A stretch of DNA of 64,000 nt, taken from Ahaetulla prasina. Lineage: Eukaryota; Chordata; Lepidosauria; Squamata; Colubridae. The stretch lies in NCBI RefSeq assembly GCF_028640845.1, contig NC_080539.1, positions 157,169,236 to 157,233,235 on the forward strand, in the 5' to 3' direction. A program made the position numbers and the translations under genes. A model generated the notes under the pieces. The model ran no database searches. It was not told where the DNA came from and worked only from the letters and a program-made list of their open reading frames with translations. This document shows, one piece after another, positions 43,079 through 53,205 of the stretch (positions are counted from its first letter, which is position 1; each line of letters opens with the position of its first letter).

Positions 43079-44257
43079 GTGGGAGAGGCAGATATGACGG
43101 AAGGGGGGGGGCACATCAGGGTTCGGGCTCGCCTCGCTGTTCTGACGATTGCGTGCTCCGCCCCCAGAAATTTCCGTGACCCGAGTGGCCAGGGTAATCG
43201 GGACCTGGGCCTCCGGCTGATGCTATGTAATGCCAGGTCCGCGGTTAATAAAGCCCCCCTGATTTCAGATCTTATTCAGGAAGGGACCGCGGACGTTATG
43301 GGCATTACGGAGACCTGGCTGGGCACCGAAGGGGGGGTTCCCCTAGTGGAGATGTGCCCACCAGGTTTCCGAGCATTCCATCAGCCGAGGGCCCAGGGTA
43401 GGGGTGGAGGGGTGGCGGTTATCATTAAGGAGAGTCTTGAGCCGAGGGAAACCACTGTGCCTCAGATAGCTGGGTGTGAATCCCTCTTCGTGAAGTGGGG
43501 TCGTAGAACTCAGGTGGGCTTGTTGATCACGTACCTGGCTCCTTGCTGCATGACTACAGCCCTGCCTGAGCTGTTGGAGTTGCTGGCCGGGTTGGCAGTT
43601 GAAACCCCCAGACTGTTGGTCATGGGGGATTTCAATTTGCCATCAGCCGGCGTAGCATCCTCGGCAGCTCAGGAGTTCATGGCTTCCATGACGGCCATGG
43701 ACCTGATTCAGTTAATTGACGGCCCTACCCACGTCGGGGGAGGTACCCTAGACCTGATTTTTATCTCTGGCCAGTGGTCTAATGATCTGGTTTTAAATGA
43801 TTTAGTTGTTGAACCTTTGTCATGGTCAGATCATTTTCTCCTTCGTCTAGACTTTCTGACCGCTACCCACCACCGCAGGGAGACGGAACCAATGCGTTGG
43901 TTCCGTCCCAGGCGCCTGATGGACCCGGAGAGGTTCCTGGCGGAGCTTGGGCTGGTTCCCAAACACCTGGCCCACGACTCGACTGAAGAGCTAGTTGCGG
44001 CCTGGGAACGGGCCGCGGCTGGAGCTTTGGACCGTGTCGTGCCTTTGCGGCCTCTGACCCAGCGTCGGTCTCAACCAGCTCCTTGGTTCTCCGAGGAGCT
44101 GAGGGAGATGAAGCGCCGGAGAAGACGCCTAGAGAGTGCCTGGAGATCCAGCCGCTCTGAGGCTGACCGGACACTAGTTAGGTCCTATAGTAGGACCTAC
44201 CTAGTGGCAATGAGGGTTGCGAAGCGTTCTTTCCTCCCTCATTGCGCCGGCAGATAA
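43079..44257 (+). pseudogene. LINE copy B ORF2 N-terminal part: APE endonuclease
   Basis: A 392-codon frame. The endonuclease motifs are '[16 protein letters not shown]', '[12 protein letters not shown]', '[10 protein letters not shown]', 'DLIFISGQW' and 'PLSWSDHFLL' (the final SDH). It is complete, unlike copy A. It continues into a basic linker (KRRRRRLESAW-type) and stops at a frameshift. The first ~40 residues are probably 5' leader; the natural start cannot be fixed. Confidence 0.9.
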
Positions 44258-46027
44258 CCGCCCGGCCGCCCTGTTTCGGGTGACCCGCTCGCTCCTTCAA
44301 CAGGAGGGGCGGGAGGACCCCCTACAAGGGCGTGCCGAGGAGTTTAACGGTTATCTATACGACAAAATCGTTCAGCTTCGGGACGGATTGGATCAAAATT
44401 GGGTAGATCCAGGCGAGGGTTCTGAGGCCCGTCTTGTTGAGGTGGTTTGGGATGACTTTGATCCTGTGACTCCCGAGGACATGGACAGGTTGCTGGGTAG
44501 GCTGAACGCCACCACATGTTTACTGGATCCGTGCCCCTCCTGGTTAGTACTGGCTACTCAGGAGGTGACACGAGGCTGGCTCCAGGGGATTACAAATGCT
44601 TCTTTGCGGGAGGGGTCTTTTCTGCGGCCTTGAAAGAAGCGGTGGTGAGACCCCTCCTCAAGAAGCCTTCCCTGGACCCAGCTGTTTTAGGGAACTACCG
44701 GCCAGTCTCCAATCTTCGCTTTACGGCGAAGGTTGTAGAGAGTGTGGTGGCGTGTCAGCTACCCCAGTACCTGGATGAAGCTGTCTATCTACACCCGTTC
44801 CAGTCCGGCTTCCGGCCCGGATACAGCACAGAGACAGCTTTGGTCGCACTGGTGGATGATCTCTGGAGGGCCAGGGATAGGGGTTACTCCTCTGCCCTGG
44901 TCCTATTAGACCTCTCAGCGGCTTTTGATACCATCGACCATGATATCCTGCTGCGCCGGTTGGAGGGGTTGGGAGTGGGAGGCACCGTTTATCGGTGGTT
45001 CTCCTCCTACCTCTCTGATCGGACGCAGACGGTGTTGACAGGGGGGCAGAGATCGACTCCAAGGAGCCTCATGTGTGAGGTGCCGCAGGGGTCGATTCTC
45101 TCACCCCTCCTGTTCAACATCTATATGAAGCCGCTGGGTGAGATCATCAGTGGCTTTGGGGTGAGATACCAACTGTACGCTGATGACACCCAGCTGTACT
45201 TTTCCACCCCGGGCCACCCCAGTGAAGCTGTCGAAGTGCTGTCCTGGTGTCTGGAAGCCGTACGGGTCTGGATGGGGAGGAACAGGCTCAAACTTAATCC
45301 CTCCAAGACGGAGTGGCTGTGGATGCCGGCACCTCGGTACAGTCAGCTGCAGATGCGGCTGTCCGTCGGGGGTGAATCATTGGCCCCGATGGAGAAGGTA
45401 CGCAACTTGGGCGTGCTCCTGGATGGTCGGTTGTCCTTTGAAGACCATTTGGCAACCGTCTCCAGGAGAGCATTTTATCAGGTTCGCCTGATCCGCCAGT
45501 TGCATCCCTTCCTGGACCGGGATGCCTTATGCACAGTCACTCATGCTCTCGTTACCTCTCGCCTGGACTACTGCAATGCTCTCTACATGGGGCTCCCCTT
45601 GAAGAGCACCCGGAGACTTCAGCTAGTTCAGAATGCGGCTGCGCGGGTTATCGAGGGAGCGTCTCGGAGCTCCCACATAACACCTATCCTGCGCAGACTG
45701 CACTGGCTACCTGTTGTTTTCCGGGTGCGCTTCAAGGTATTGGTTACCACCTTTAAAGCGCTCCATGGCTTAGGACCGGGCTATCTATGGGACCGCCTAC
45801 TGCCGGCTTCTATCTCCCATCGTCCGGTACGCTCCCACAGAGAGGGACTCCTCAGGGTGCCGTCAGCCAAACAGTGTCGACTGGCGGCCCCCAGGGGGAG
45901 GGCCTTCTCTGTGGGAGCTCCGACCCTGTGGAACGAACTTCCCCTCGGACTTCGACAATTACCTGACCTTAGGACCTTTCGCCGTGAACTTAAAACTTAT
46001 TTATTTCGTATGGCTGGACTAGCCTGA
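44217..46027 (+). pseudogene. LINE copy B ORF2 C-terminal part: reverse transcriptase
   Basis: The segment 44217-44633 (138 codons, 'NRPAALFRVTRSLLQQEG' type) is in one frame, and 44516-46027 is in the original frame. The RT motifs are intact: 'NYRPVSNLRFTAKV', 'LLDLSAAFDTIDH', 'VPQGSILSPLLFN' and YADD at 45176-45187. Downstream are 'LDYCNALYMGLPL' and 'AAARVIEGASRSSHITPIL', with the C-terminus 'LRTFRRELKTYLFR'. One G in the QG loop context has changed (CEVPQG in place of CGVPQG in copy A). Confidence 0.9.
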
Positions 46028-46208
46028 TTTTTATTTTTATTGGATGGGTTTTTAAAATTTTGTTATTTTACGGGGGAGTACGTTTTTTAACATTTTTGGG
46101 CATTTGAATTAGTTTTTTAAGGGATGTTTCTAATTACTGTGTGTATTTATATTTTATCTGCCCGTTCACCGCCCTGAGTCCTTCGGGAGAAGGGCGGTAT
46201 ACAAATTA

Positions 46209-46209
46209 A

Positions 46210-46303
<94 letters not shown>
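46209..46303. repeat. (ATT)n tail of LINE copy B
   Basis: About 30 ATT units directly after AAATTAAAATA. Confidence 0.95.
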
Positions 46304-46306
<3 letters not shown>

Positions 46307-46310
46307 TAAA

Positions 46311-47149
46311 TGAGACCGGGTGACACAGAGGTTAGAATGCAGTACTACAGGCAAATTCTGCCTAAAGCCTGGAGTTTGATCCTGACGGGTATTGTGACCT
46401 AGGCCTAAGTAGTCATTACCACACACAATCAGTCCTAAAGAAACATATTTTATTAGAACAGCTCCGAATTACTTCTGTCTCATCTTACTCCAAATTAATT
46501 CCAAAACAAAGTCCTTAGAAAAAGTCCTTCGGCCTTATCATAAACCTTTGTCTTCTTTGGCACCCTGCCAAAGGCTTTTCTTGGCAAAGCCCCCCACAAA
46601 CTTCAGAAATAAGAGACCACGGCTAGACACAAATGTAACAACATTGCTTTCCTACAAAGAACCCAAGAGCCGTTGCTTCTCTTTTAAGCCTTATGGAGGG
46701 ACCAATCATCTTCTGGCCTTACTCCCGAGTTGTCCTTTTTGCTTTAGCTGCTCTTGCCTTCTGGCAGCTCTTCGCTATGTCCATTGGGAACAGGCTTCTC
46801 CTGTTTCTCTGCCTCTCTGCTGTCCGCCTCTGGAGGCTCCAAGTCTGCGCATCGCTCCCAGATGGCCCCGACCCCATCTCTGCCTCCGATGCAGAGCCCT
46901 CATCGAGGCCTTCCCAACTCCAGGACTGACCCAGCCTCCTCACTGTCTGACTCTGCTGCCAGCTCCGCAGACCACTGGCGGACCACAACAACGGGGCTCA
47001 AGGTGGACTTAGGCTTCCATCTTTCTAGGAAGGTTGGTCGGTAAAATGAGGACTCAGATTGTTGGGGGTAATATGCTGACATTGTAAATTGTAGAGAGGG
47101 TTGTAAAGCACTGTGGGGCAGTATATAAGCCTAACAGCTATTGCTATTA
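46311..47149 (+). mobile_element. tRNA-derived SINE split by a solo LTR
   Basis: Head 46311-46389 ('GAGACCGGGTGACACAGAGG', box-B-like 'GGAGTTTGATCC'). Body and tail 46991-47149 ('GTAAAATGAGGACTCAGATT', 'AAAGCACTGTGGGGCAGTAT', then AAGCC). Joining the two at ACGGG restores the continuous SINE seen at 36931 and 41676. Confidence 0.9.
46390..46990 (-). mobile_element. Solo LTR (601 bp), minus strand
   Basis: The + strand ends are TATTGTGACC and GGACCACAACA, an inverted terminal repeat of the TGTTGTGG type with one base changed. A perfect 5-bp duplication ACGGG lies at 46385-46389 and 46991-46995. On the minus strand there is a TATA-like CTTAAAAGAG near 46677-46686 and AATAAA near 46452. This makes the element minus-strand, TG at 46990 and CA-like end at 46390. 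No internal region is left, as expected after LTR-LTR recombination. The 154-codon + frame inside is accidental. Confidence 0.85.
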
Positions 47150-47321
47150 AAGCTAGGGGGAAAAAACCAGAAACATGCCAACTAGCTTTCAGTGTCAGCC
47201 TATTAGTAAGAACCAGCCATCAACACTAAGTAAAGAAAATTGCCAAGCGATTTGCCATTCCGAAAGAGAAGCTTGAAAAAGAAACATAGGTAGAAAAAGA
47301 CACATCTTTTCATTCGCGCGG

Positions 47322-47557
47322 GGCTGGCTTAAATTTTATCGATTTTAAATTTTCTATTATTAATTTTAATGGGGTTTTAGTTTTTATATATTTTAAAAAA
47401 TTTTAGGCCAATTATAAAATAAGTTTTTTAACTTGTATTTTAAATTGTATATTGTATTGTCTGTTTTTTACTTTTGGCTGTACACCGCCCTGAGTCCTTC
47501 GGGAGAAGGGCGGTATAAAAATCGAATAAATAATAATAATAATAATAAAAAAGGAGG
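47322..47557 (+). mobile_element. L2/CR1-clade LINE 3' end
   Basis: U-rich 3' UTR, then 'ACACCGCCCTGAGTCCTTCG' followed by GGAGAAGGGCGG and an (AAT)n tail. A severely truncated insertion of the same family as copies A and B. Confidence 0.88.
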
Positions 47558-48168
47558 GAAATATTCAAATGAAAGATTTTGCAGACATTCAAAAGAACAT
47601 TTCAGTTAAATTGCGGTAAACAATCAGCAATTCTCCGCCTAACAAAAGTTATTAAAAGGCGTAAGTTTTTGTGAGCTCCAGCTAACTATAGAGTTGTAAT
47701 TTAAATGTTTGAATAAGCTAAAGCATTGCATTGAATCACTAGTCTTCCTTTGAAGAGCTAAGAGTGCAGCAGTCCCACCACTTCTGCCTTTATGATAAAA
47801 GGAGTTTCTGTGTACATCCTATTCCCATTTCTATTGGTGGGTCAAACTGAATTGGTCTCTATCAGTGGTAATTAATTACTGGAAGTCAACATGGATCCGT
47901 CATGAATTAATCTTGCCACACTTAACCTTCTCTTTTTCATTCCGTAACTTTCTTAATAAATTATGGAAATGGTTTGGCATAATCTATCTTGACTTAACAA
48001 GACATATTAGTTTATGACAAAGCAACCCATGACAGATTGATTAGCAAGCTAGTCAAGTGTGGACTGGATGGCATGAAAATTAAGTGGATACATAGCTGGA
48101 TAGTAAACTGTATATTCAAAGGGTGTTTATCAATGGCTCATCACACTGGAGAAAAACAGAACTGAGTA
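47558..48168. other. No gene recognised
   Basis: Intergenic. 47930-48120 may be CR1 RT debris (for instance 'CATGACAGATTGATTAGCAA'), unconfirmed. Confidence 0.4.
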
Positions 48169-48358
48169 TGCCCCAAAGATGCTTTTTCAAGAGGCAACTG
48201 GACCTTCTGGTTTTTCTTGGAAGACGTTTCTCTTCTCATCTAAGACGTTTCTTGGATGAGAAGCAAAACGTCTTCCAAGAAAAACCAGAAAGTCCAGTTG
48301 CCTCTTGAAAAAGCACCTTTTGGACAATCATGATCTGGATGACTGAGAATCTCCATAG
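48169..48358. mobile_element. Fold-back element family 1, copy 2
   Basis: Arms 'GATGCTTTTTCAAGAGGCAA...GGAAGACGTTTCTCTTCTCATC' and 'GATGAGAAGCAAAACGTCTTCC...TTGCCTCTTGAAAAAGCACC', almost perfect. The right flank 'GACTGAGAATCTCCATAG' is the inverse of the left flank of copies 1 and 3. Confidence 0.9.
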
Positions 48359-48488
48359 AACTGAGTACGGTGCTACAAATATCAGTTCTGGCCCTATAAT
48401 TAAGAAGTGAAGGAAAGTTTATCAAATGTGCTTCTATCTGCATATAACACAGTGACACACATAAATCCAATGTAACCATAATTGTTCT

Positions 48489-49020
48489 GTAGGAAGTTAG
48501 CACCCACCCCTCTCCTAGAAAAATGAAATTTTAGGAGATATTAAAAGGGCAGAATATTTCCCCTAAAAGGCAGGCAGAAACTCAACCCACCCCCCTTTGC
48601 CAATGGGCCATTAAGGCCTGGGCCAGTCTATTCTACATAATCAAGATCTACCTCCTTCAGGCAAGAGCCATAATAGGCATCCCAAAACTCTTTCATTACA
48701 TCATCACCCAGGAAGGCTTAACCAAGCTTGGGACTCAAAAACACAACCTACAAAGTTACCCCTGCATGCCCCATGGGAGTCTGACAACCAATCAGAATAT
48801 AAGCTCAAATTCAAAAGCCCAGAGAGGGTATAAAACTCAGGGGCTCTCAGCATCTCTTCCCTTTTTCTCCTTCACCCAACATCATCAAGGCATGTGATGC
48901 TGTCCACCATTCAAAACAATTGTTCCAAGCTGTCTCCATGTTTCCAGTGTCTTTTTCCCCACTTGGAACTGAACCCAGGTGGACATTTCTTCCAACTGTT
49001 CAAAGCATGAGAAAAATCAT
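48489..49020 (+). mobile_element. Candidate LTR (unverified)
   Basis: It begins near TGTAGGAAGTTAGCACCC. It has a CCAAT box (AACCAATCAGAAT, about 48787) and a TATA box (GGTATAAAACTCAGG, about 48827) with the ~40-bp spacing of LTR promoters. A pyrimidine-rich downstream part follows. I could not define the 3' end, a target duplication or any internal region. Confidence 0.35.
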
Positions 49021-49056
49021 TCCACTTTTTTTTTTTTTTTGCTTTGATCAGACTCT

Positions 49057-49440
49057 ACCCTAAGTACCAACTCCAGTTTTGACCACCTACTTTAAGAAGG
49101 GTTGAGAGAAACTGCAAGAGGGTCAGAGAAGGGCAACAAGAATGATCAAGGGGCTAGAAACTAAGTTTTAAGAAGGAAGACTGAAAGAACTGGGTATGTT
49201 TAGCCAGGAGAAAAGACAACTGAGAAGAGATGTGTTAGCAATTTTCAAATATTTGAAAGGATGTCACAGAAGAACATTGTCTTGTCCTTTCACTGGACAG
49301 CTCAGGATACAAAAACAGGAAGACAGATTCCAGCCGAACTTAGAAAAACTTAATAGAAATAGCTGTTCAGAAAAGGAACCTTGTTACCCATTAGGATTCT
49401 TGAAAACCATGGACAATTTAACGTGAATCTAGTACAATTG
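49057..49440 (+). mobile_element. CR1-type LINE 3' fragment
   Basis: 'GGCAACAAGAATGATCAAGG' and a CAGGAGAAAAGACAACTGAG-type segment encode QQEXSRGLE/KRQLRRDVLAIFKYLKG-like residues of the CR1 ORF2 C-terminus. The frame is broken. Confidence 0.75.
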
Positions 49441-49542
49441 GTCTCGGCAAGAGAAAAATACATCATGAACCTCCTTTGTCGATTCCAGTATGCCTTATGT
49501 GAAAAGTGCTAGCTTTTCATAGGTGACACCAGAGTTTAATAT

Positions 49543-49742
49543 CTATAGAGATTCTCAGTTATCCAGGTCATAATTGTTCCGATGGTGCTTTTCCAAAAGG
49601 CAACTGGATTGTTTTTTCCTTGAAGACATTTCGCTTCTCATCCAAGAAGTTCAGAACTGAAGAAGCTTCTTGGATGAGAAGCAAAATGTCTTCAAGGAAA
49701 AACAAAGTCCAATTGCCTTTTGAAAAAGCACCTTGGGGATAA
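49543..49742. mobile_element. Fold-back element family 1, copy 3
   Basis: The left flank 'CTATAGAGATTCTCAGTTAT' matches that of the other copies. The arms 'GGTGCTTTTCCAAAAGGCAA...TTCTCATCCAAGAAG' and 'CTTCTTGGATGAGAAGC...TTGCCTTTTGAAAAAGCACC' surround a short AT-rich centre. Confidence 0.9.
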
Positions 49743-50097
49743 CACCAGAGCATTCACAAACGATTGCAAATTTGTTCCATCTGTTATCAAAACTGTACAT
49801 AAAATAGAATGTGAAGAATTTTTGGGTACCTTCCTATAACTGAATTCCAAATAATGTGGGTCATGGCTGAATTACTGGGGACAGAAGCTATCTGTGAATA
49901 TTAACTGTAGAGATATTAATTCCATATTCAAGAATGACAGGCACAAATGAATTTGTTCCCAATGCATTCTGAAATGCAGGATAATTTATATGAATTCAAA
50001 ATTATGCTTAAAAATATGTATAAGAATTACAAAATGACGTGCTTAAAAAGGTAGCACCCAAATCAACCTATTCTACAATATTTTGTATATTCAATAT
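49743..50097. other. No gene recognised
   Basis: AT-rich intergenic sequence. Confidence 0.45.
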
Positions 50098-50415
50098 AAA
50101 GGTAAAGGTTCCCCTTGCACATATGTGCTAGTCATTCCCAACTCTAGGGGGCAGTGCTCATCTCCGTTTCAAAGCTGAAAAGCCAGCGCTGACTGAAGAC
50201 GTCTCCGTGGTCCAGCATGACTAAATGCCAAAGGTGCACGGAACGCTGTCCCTATTTTTCTACTTGCATTTTTTACGTGCTTTCAATCTGCTAGGTTGGC
50301 AGAAGCTGGGACAAGTAACGGGAGCTCACCCCGTTACGCGGCACTAGGGATTCGAACCGCTGAATTGCCAACCTTTTGATCGACAAGCTCAGCGTCTTAG
50401 CCACTGAGCCCTTAT
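50098..50415 (-). mobile_element. Sauria-type SINE (BovB-tailed), minus strand
   Basis: The reverse complement has a tRNA-like head with box B (GGTTCGAATCCC) and the body 'AACGGGGTGAGCTCCCGTTA', then 'CCAGCTTCTGCCAACCTAGC'. Its tail is 'GACCACGGAGACGTCTTCAG' and 'AACCTTTACCTTTA', a BovB-like end. Flanks TATATTCAAT and TATATTCAGT are a probable target duplication. The family name is from memory of squamate SINEs. Confidence 0.85.
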
Positions 50416-50929
50416 ATTCAGTACACAAAATGATTATAAAGCTTCAGAATTCTGTATTAGTCACACATCAGGCCATCTGGGAAATAAGCTTCATTAGAAC
50501 TTTCACCCCTTGTACCTAACCTCAGCAGGGACACGCATTTTGTGTCCCTCCCTGTGCGCTGATTTCATGACATTCCCAACCCATGAAGACAGGCTTAAAT
50601 TGTCCTTATCTGCACCAGTGTTAACATGGTATTTTCCCCCTTAAGCCAATAGCATCCAGTGACAGCTGCAGGTATGTAAAATCCATGCCAACTCATAATC
50701 CATTGAGAGCAAAAGCAGATGCCAAGATGAGCCTATGCAGATGAAGGGGCCAGGCTAGGCAAATAGGAGAAGGATTCGATTCCCAAATCAAAAGATTTGA
50801 TCAAAACTCCTTATGAAAAACTTTTTGTCTCATCCCAGTTATGTTTCTGACCATCTCTGTAAGTTGTATCTGAATGGATATTTATTGCCCTAGTAAAGTA
50901 CTAATACAAAAAAAAAGTTAAGGATTCTA
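50416..50929. other. No gene recognised
   Basis: Intergenic; no repeat identified. Confidence 0.45.
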
Positions 50930-51312
50930 CAGGTAGTTCCTAAACTTACAACAGATCATTTAGTGAACATTCGAAGTTACAAGGGCACTGAAAAAAGTGT
51001 CTTATGACCATTTTTCACACTTAACAACCGTTGCAGCATCTCCATGATCAGGTGATCAAAGTTCAGATGATTGGCACCTGACTCATATTTATGATGGTTG
51101 CAACGATCCCCTTTTGTAACCTTCTGACAAGCAAAATCCATAGCGAAGCCCGATTTGCTTAACAGCCATGTTACTAAATTAACATCTGCAGTGATTCACT
51201 TAACAACTGTGCCAAGCAAGGTTGTAAGATGGGGCAAAACTGACTTAACAAATGTCTCACTTCACAACAGAAACCTTGGGCTCCATTGTGGTCACAAGTC
51301 AAGAATTGCCTG
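50930..51312. mobile_element. Non-autonomous DNA transposon (383 bp) with TIRs
   Basis: The left end CAGGTAGTTCCTAAACTTAC pairs with the right end GTCACAAGTCAAGAATTGCC TG. It has repeated internal 'CTTAACAACYGT' and 'TTAACAAATGTC' phrases. It is a full-length member of the family whose fragments lie at 106-425 and 25395-25510. It encodes no transposase; the superfamily is uncertain. Confidence 0.8.
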
Positions 51313-52239
51313 CCGTTCGGATACATCTATCCTCATTTTTTAAATCCCAGCAGTTTGGCATTCTTCAAGATGTTTTGTCTTGTGGCTTTCTATGTGTGCT
51401 GCCAGGAAAATGTGACAATCTCCATATACTCTTACAATTCTCAAACTTTGCTTCCAGGCTTTTAATAGTCTTTGTTTTGGGTCAGGGCAAAACCACAGAG
51501 GCATTATGGGAATATATTACAATACCAGAAGACCAAAGAGTAAGGAAACATTCTCATTTTAACCAGGACATACATTTTTCAACTGGCTTTGTACCTTTTC
51601 TGTGTTTTGGGGAAACCAAACCATGGAATCAATTACTACAATGGCATAATAATTTTCACAACTTTATCTTAAAAATTCCTAATTAAGAGAGAAACCTTGT
51701 GTGTTGAAATGAAGACAAAAACGGAAGACTTACGCATTTCCTTTCTAATTCAAAGAGCAAATGTGGCAGTTTGAAGTTGCAGATGCCTGCAAATGAAAGA
51801 AACTTTGAATACATTTAAAATTGAAGCTTTTGACTTCCAGGCAAAGAAGAGACCAATCATGAGGAAGAAATATGAAAAACACATTTGACTGCTTCTCCCG
51901 TTTTAAAGGCAAATATACAGAACAGTAGTCAATGACACAATCAGCCTACACACACGATGGTCTTGCAATGTGTGCGATTTAACACAAAGCTACATGCAGA
52001 CTGCAGCACCTGTTAAGTCTCTCACCAATGAAGCCAGATTTTCTGCATGAATAAAAAGGAAAAGAAATATGTACTGGTGATGATAGTCTGTTCTCAGATT
52101 AAAAGCTGGGGGTGGGAGAGGCTAAACAGAAGTCACTGGACCTAAGTCTCTGTTTAACCTGTTAAGTATTCTGAGATAATATCAAGAAATAATTTTTTTC
52201 AAAAAATTACAGCTATTAATATATATATATTAATTAATT
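51313..52239. other. No gene recognised
   Basis: Intergenic. The 144-codon + frame at 51252-51686 overlaps the DNA transposon and lacks any known domain. Confidence 0.45.
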
Positions 52240-52269
52240 ACAGCTATTAATATGTGTGTGTGTGTGTCT

Positions 52270-52426
52270 GGTTATTCGGGTTTTCTCCCGCGTAAAATTG
52301 GAAGTGTCTTGGCGACGTTTCAATAAAGTCTCATTCGTCATCTTTAGCCCGAAGATGACGAATGAGACTTCGTTGAAACGTCGCCAAGACACTTCCAATT
52401 TTACGGGGGAAAAAACCCGAATAACC
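52270..52426. mobile_element. Fold-back element family 2, copy 1 (tight hairpin)
   Basis: Arm 52270-52344 (GGTTATTCGGGTTTTCTCCC...) and arm 52351-52426 (...CCCGAATAACC) are near-perfect complements of ~75 bp with a 6-bp loop. A single strand could form one long hairpin. Flanked by (TG)n on the left. Confidence 0.92.
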
Positions 52427-52462
52427 AAAGACCTACATACAAGCACCCGTGAAAACCTCAAA

Positions 52463-52484
52463 ATAAATATATATATATATATAT
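52463..52484. repeat. (TA)n between hairpin elements
   Basis: About nine TA units joining copy 1's tail to copy 2. Confidence 0.9.
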
Positions 52485-52763
52485 GTAGGTCTTTGGTTAT
52501 TCGGGTTTTCTCCTGCGTAAAATTGGAAGTGTCTTGGCGACGTTTCGACAAAGTCATCTTCAGGCTTCAGCTTCCTGCTTCTGGGAGCAATGTGTGATTG
52601 CAGCTGTTTCTTCCTTTTGTGTGGAATGTGTGAATGTGCAATCACACATTGCTCCCAGAAGCACGAAGCTGAAGCCTGAAGATGACGAATGAGATTTCGT
52701 CGAAACGTTGCCAAGACACTTCCAATTTTACGCAGGAGAAAACCCGAATAACCAAAGACCTAC
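52485..52763. mobile_element. Fold-back element family 2, copy 2 (longer hairpin)
   Basis: It starts GTAGGTCTTTGGTTATTCGG and ends CCGAATAACCAAAGACCTAC. The arms are ~115 bp and include 'GGAGCAATGTGTGATTGCA' and its complement, around a ~35-bp loop. Confidence 0.92.
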
Positions 52764-53063
52764 CATACAAACACCCGCGAAAACCTCAGAAAATCAATGG
52801 TGAAAACAATGAATATAAAAGAAAAGCGCAAGTCTCAAAACAACAAGTTAAACTTTGGCTGCCTCGATTTTCCCACAAAGTCACTCAAGAGACCAGTTTA
52901 TACCTTGAAAGTGAACACATGTACTCCAGGGCTTTAAATCAGGAGCATTAGTGTCCTTCTGCTACAGTAGAAGCTAGAAATGACATTTTATTAGCTTCCA
53001 ACACATTGATAGATTTCATCGTGGGAAGATTATATATATATAATCTATAATATATATATATAT
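52764..53063. other. No gene recognised; (TA)n at 53034-53063
   Basis: Intergenic sequence ending in an interrupted TA run. Confidence 0.5.
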
Positions 53064-53145
53064 AAGCCAAGACACTTCCAATTTTACACGGGAGAAAACC
53101 CGAACAACCAAAGACCTACATACAAACACCCGTGAAAACCTCAGA
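53064..53145. mobile_element. Fold-back element family 2, single arm
   Basis: Only the right arm is present ('GCCAAGACACTTCCAATTTT' through 'CCAAAGACCTACATACAAAC'). It is placed between (TA)n and (TG)n. Confidence 0.85.

Positions 53146-53203
<58 letters not shown>
53146..53203. repeat. Long (TG)n microsatellite
   Basis: About 27 uninterrupted TG/GT units. Confidence 0.95.

Positions 53204-53205
<2 letters not shown>

Larger units (their letters stand above)
42290..46208 (+). mobile_element. L2/CR1-clade LINE, copy B (nearly complete)
   Basis: It has a 5' region with a 160-codon frame (42300-42782), the APE endonuclease (43160-43850), a linker (43850-44690), the RT (44690-46027), and a 3' UTR with the CCGCCCTGAGTCCTTC hairpin (46172-46200). 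The endonuclease and YADD residues are intact. Only two frameshifts interrupt ORF2, at about 44225-44250 and 44600-44620, and they compensate for each other. The exact 5' boundary is uncertain. Similarity to copy A is clear from about 42750. Confidence 0.93.

Noticed and set aside
46548..47012. 154-codon + frame that could be read as a protein gene
   Set aside because: It lies inside the minus-strand solo LTR and crosses its right end and the ACGGG duplication into the SINE.
51252..51686. 144-codon + frame as a possible exon
   Set aside because: Starts within a DNA transposon end and has no recognisable domain or splice sites.
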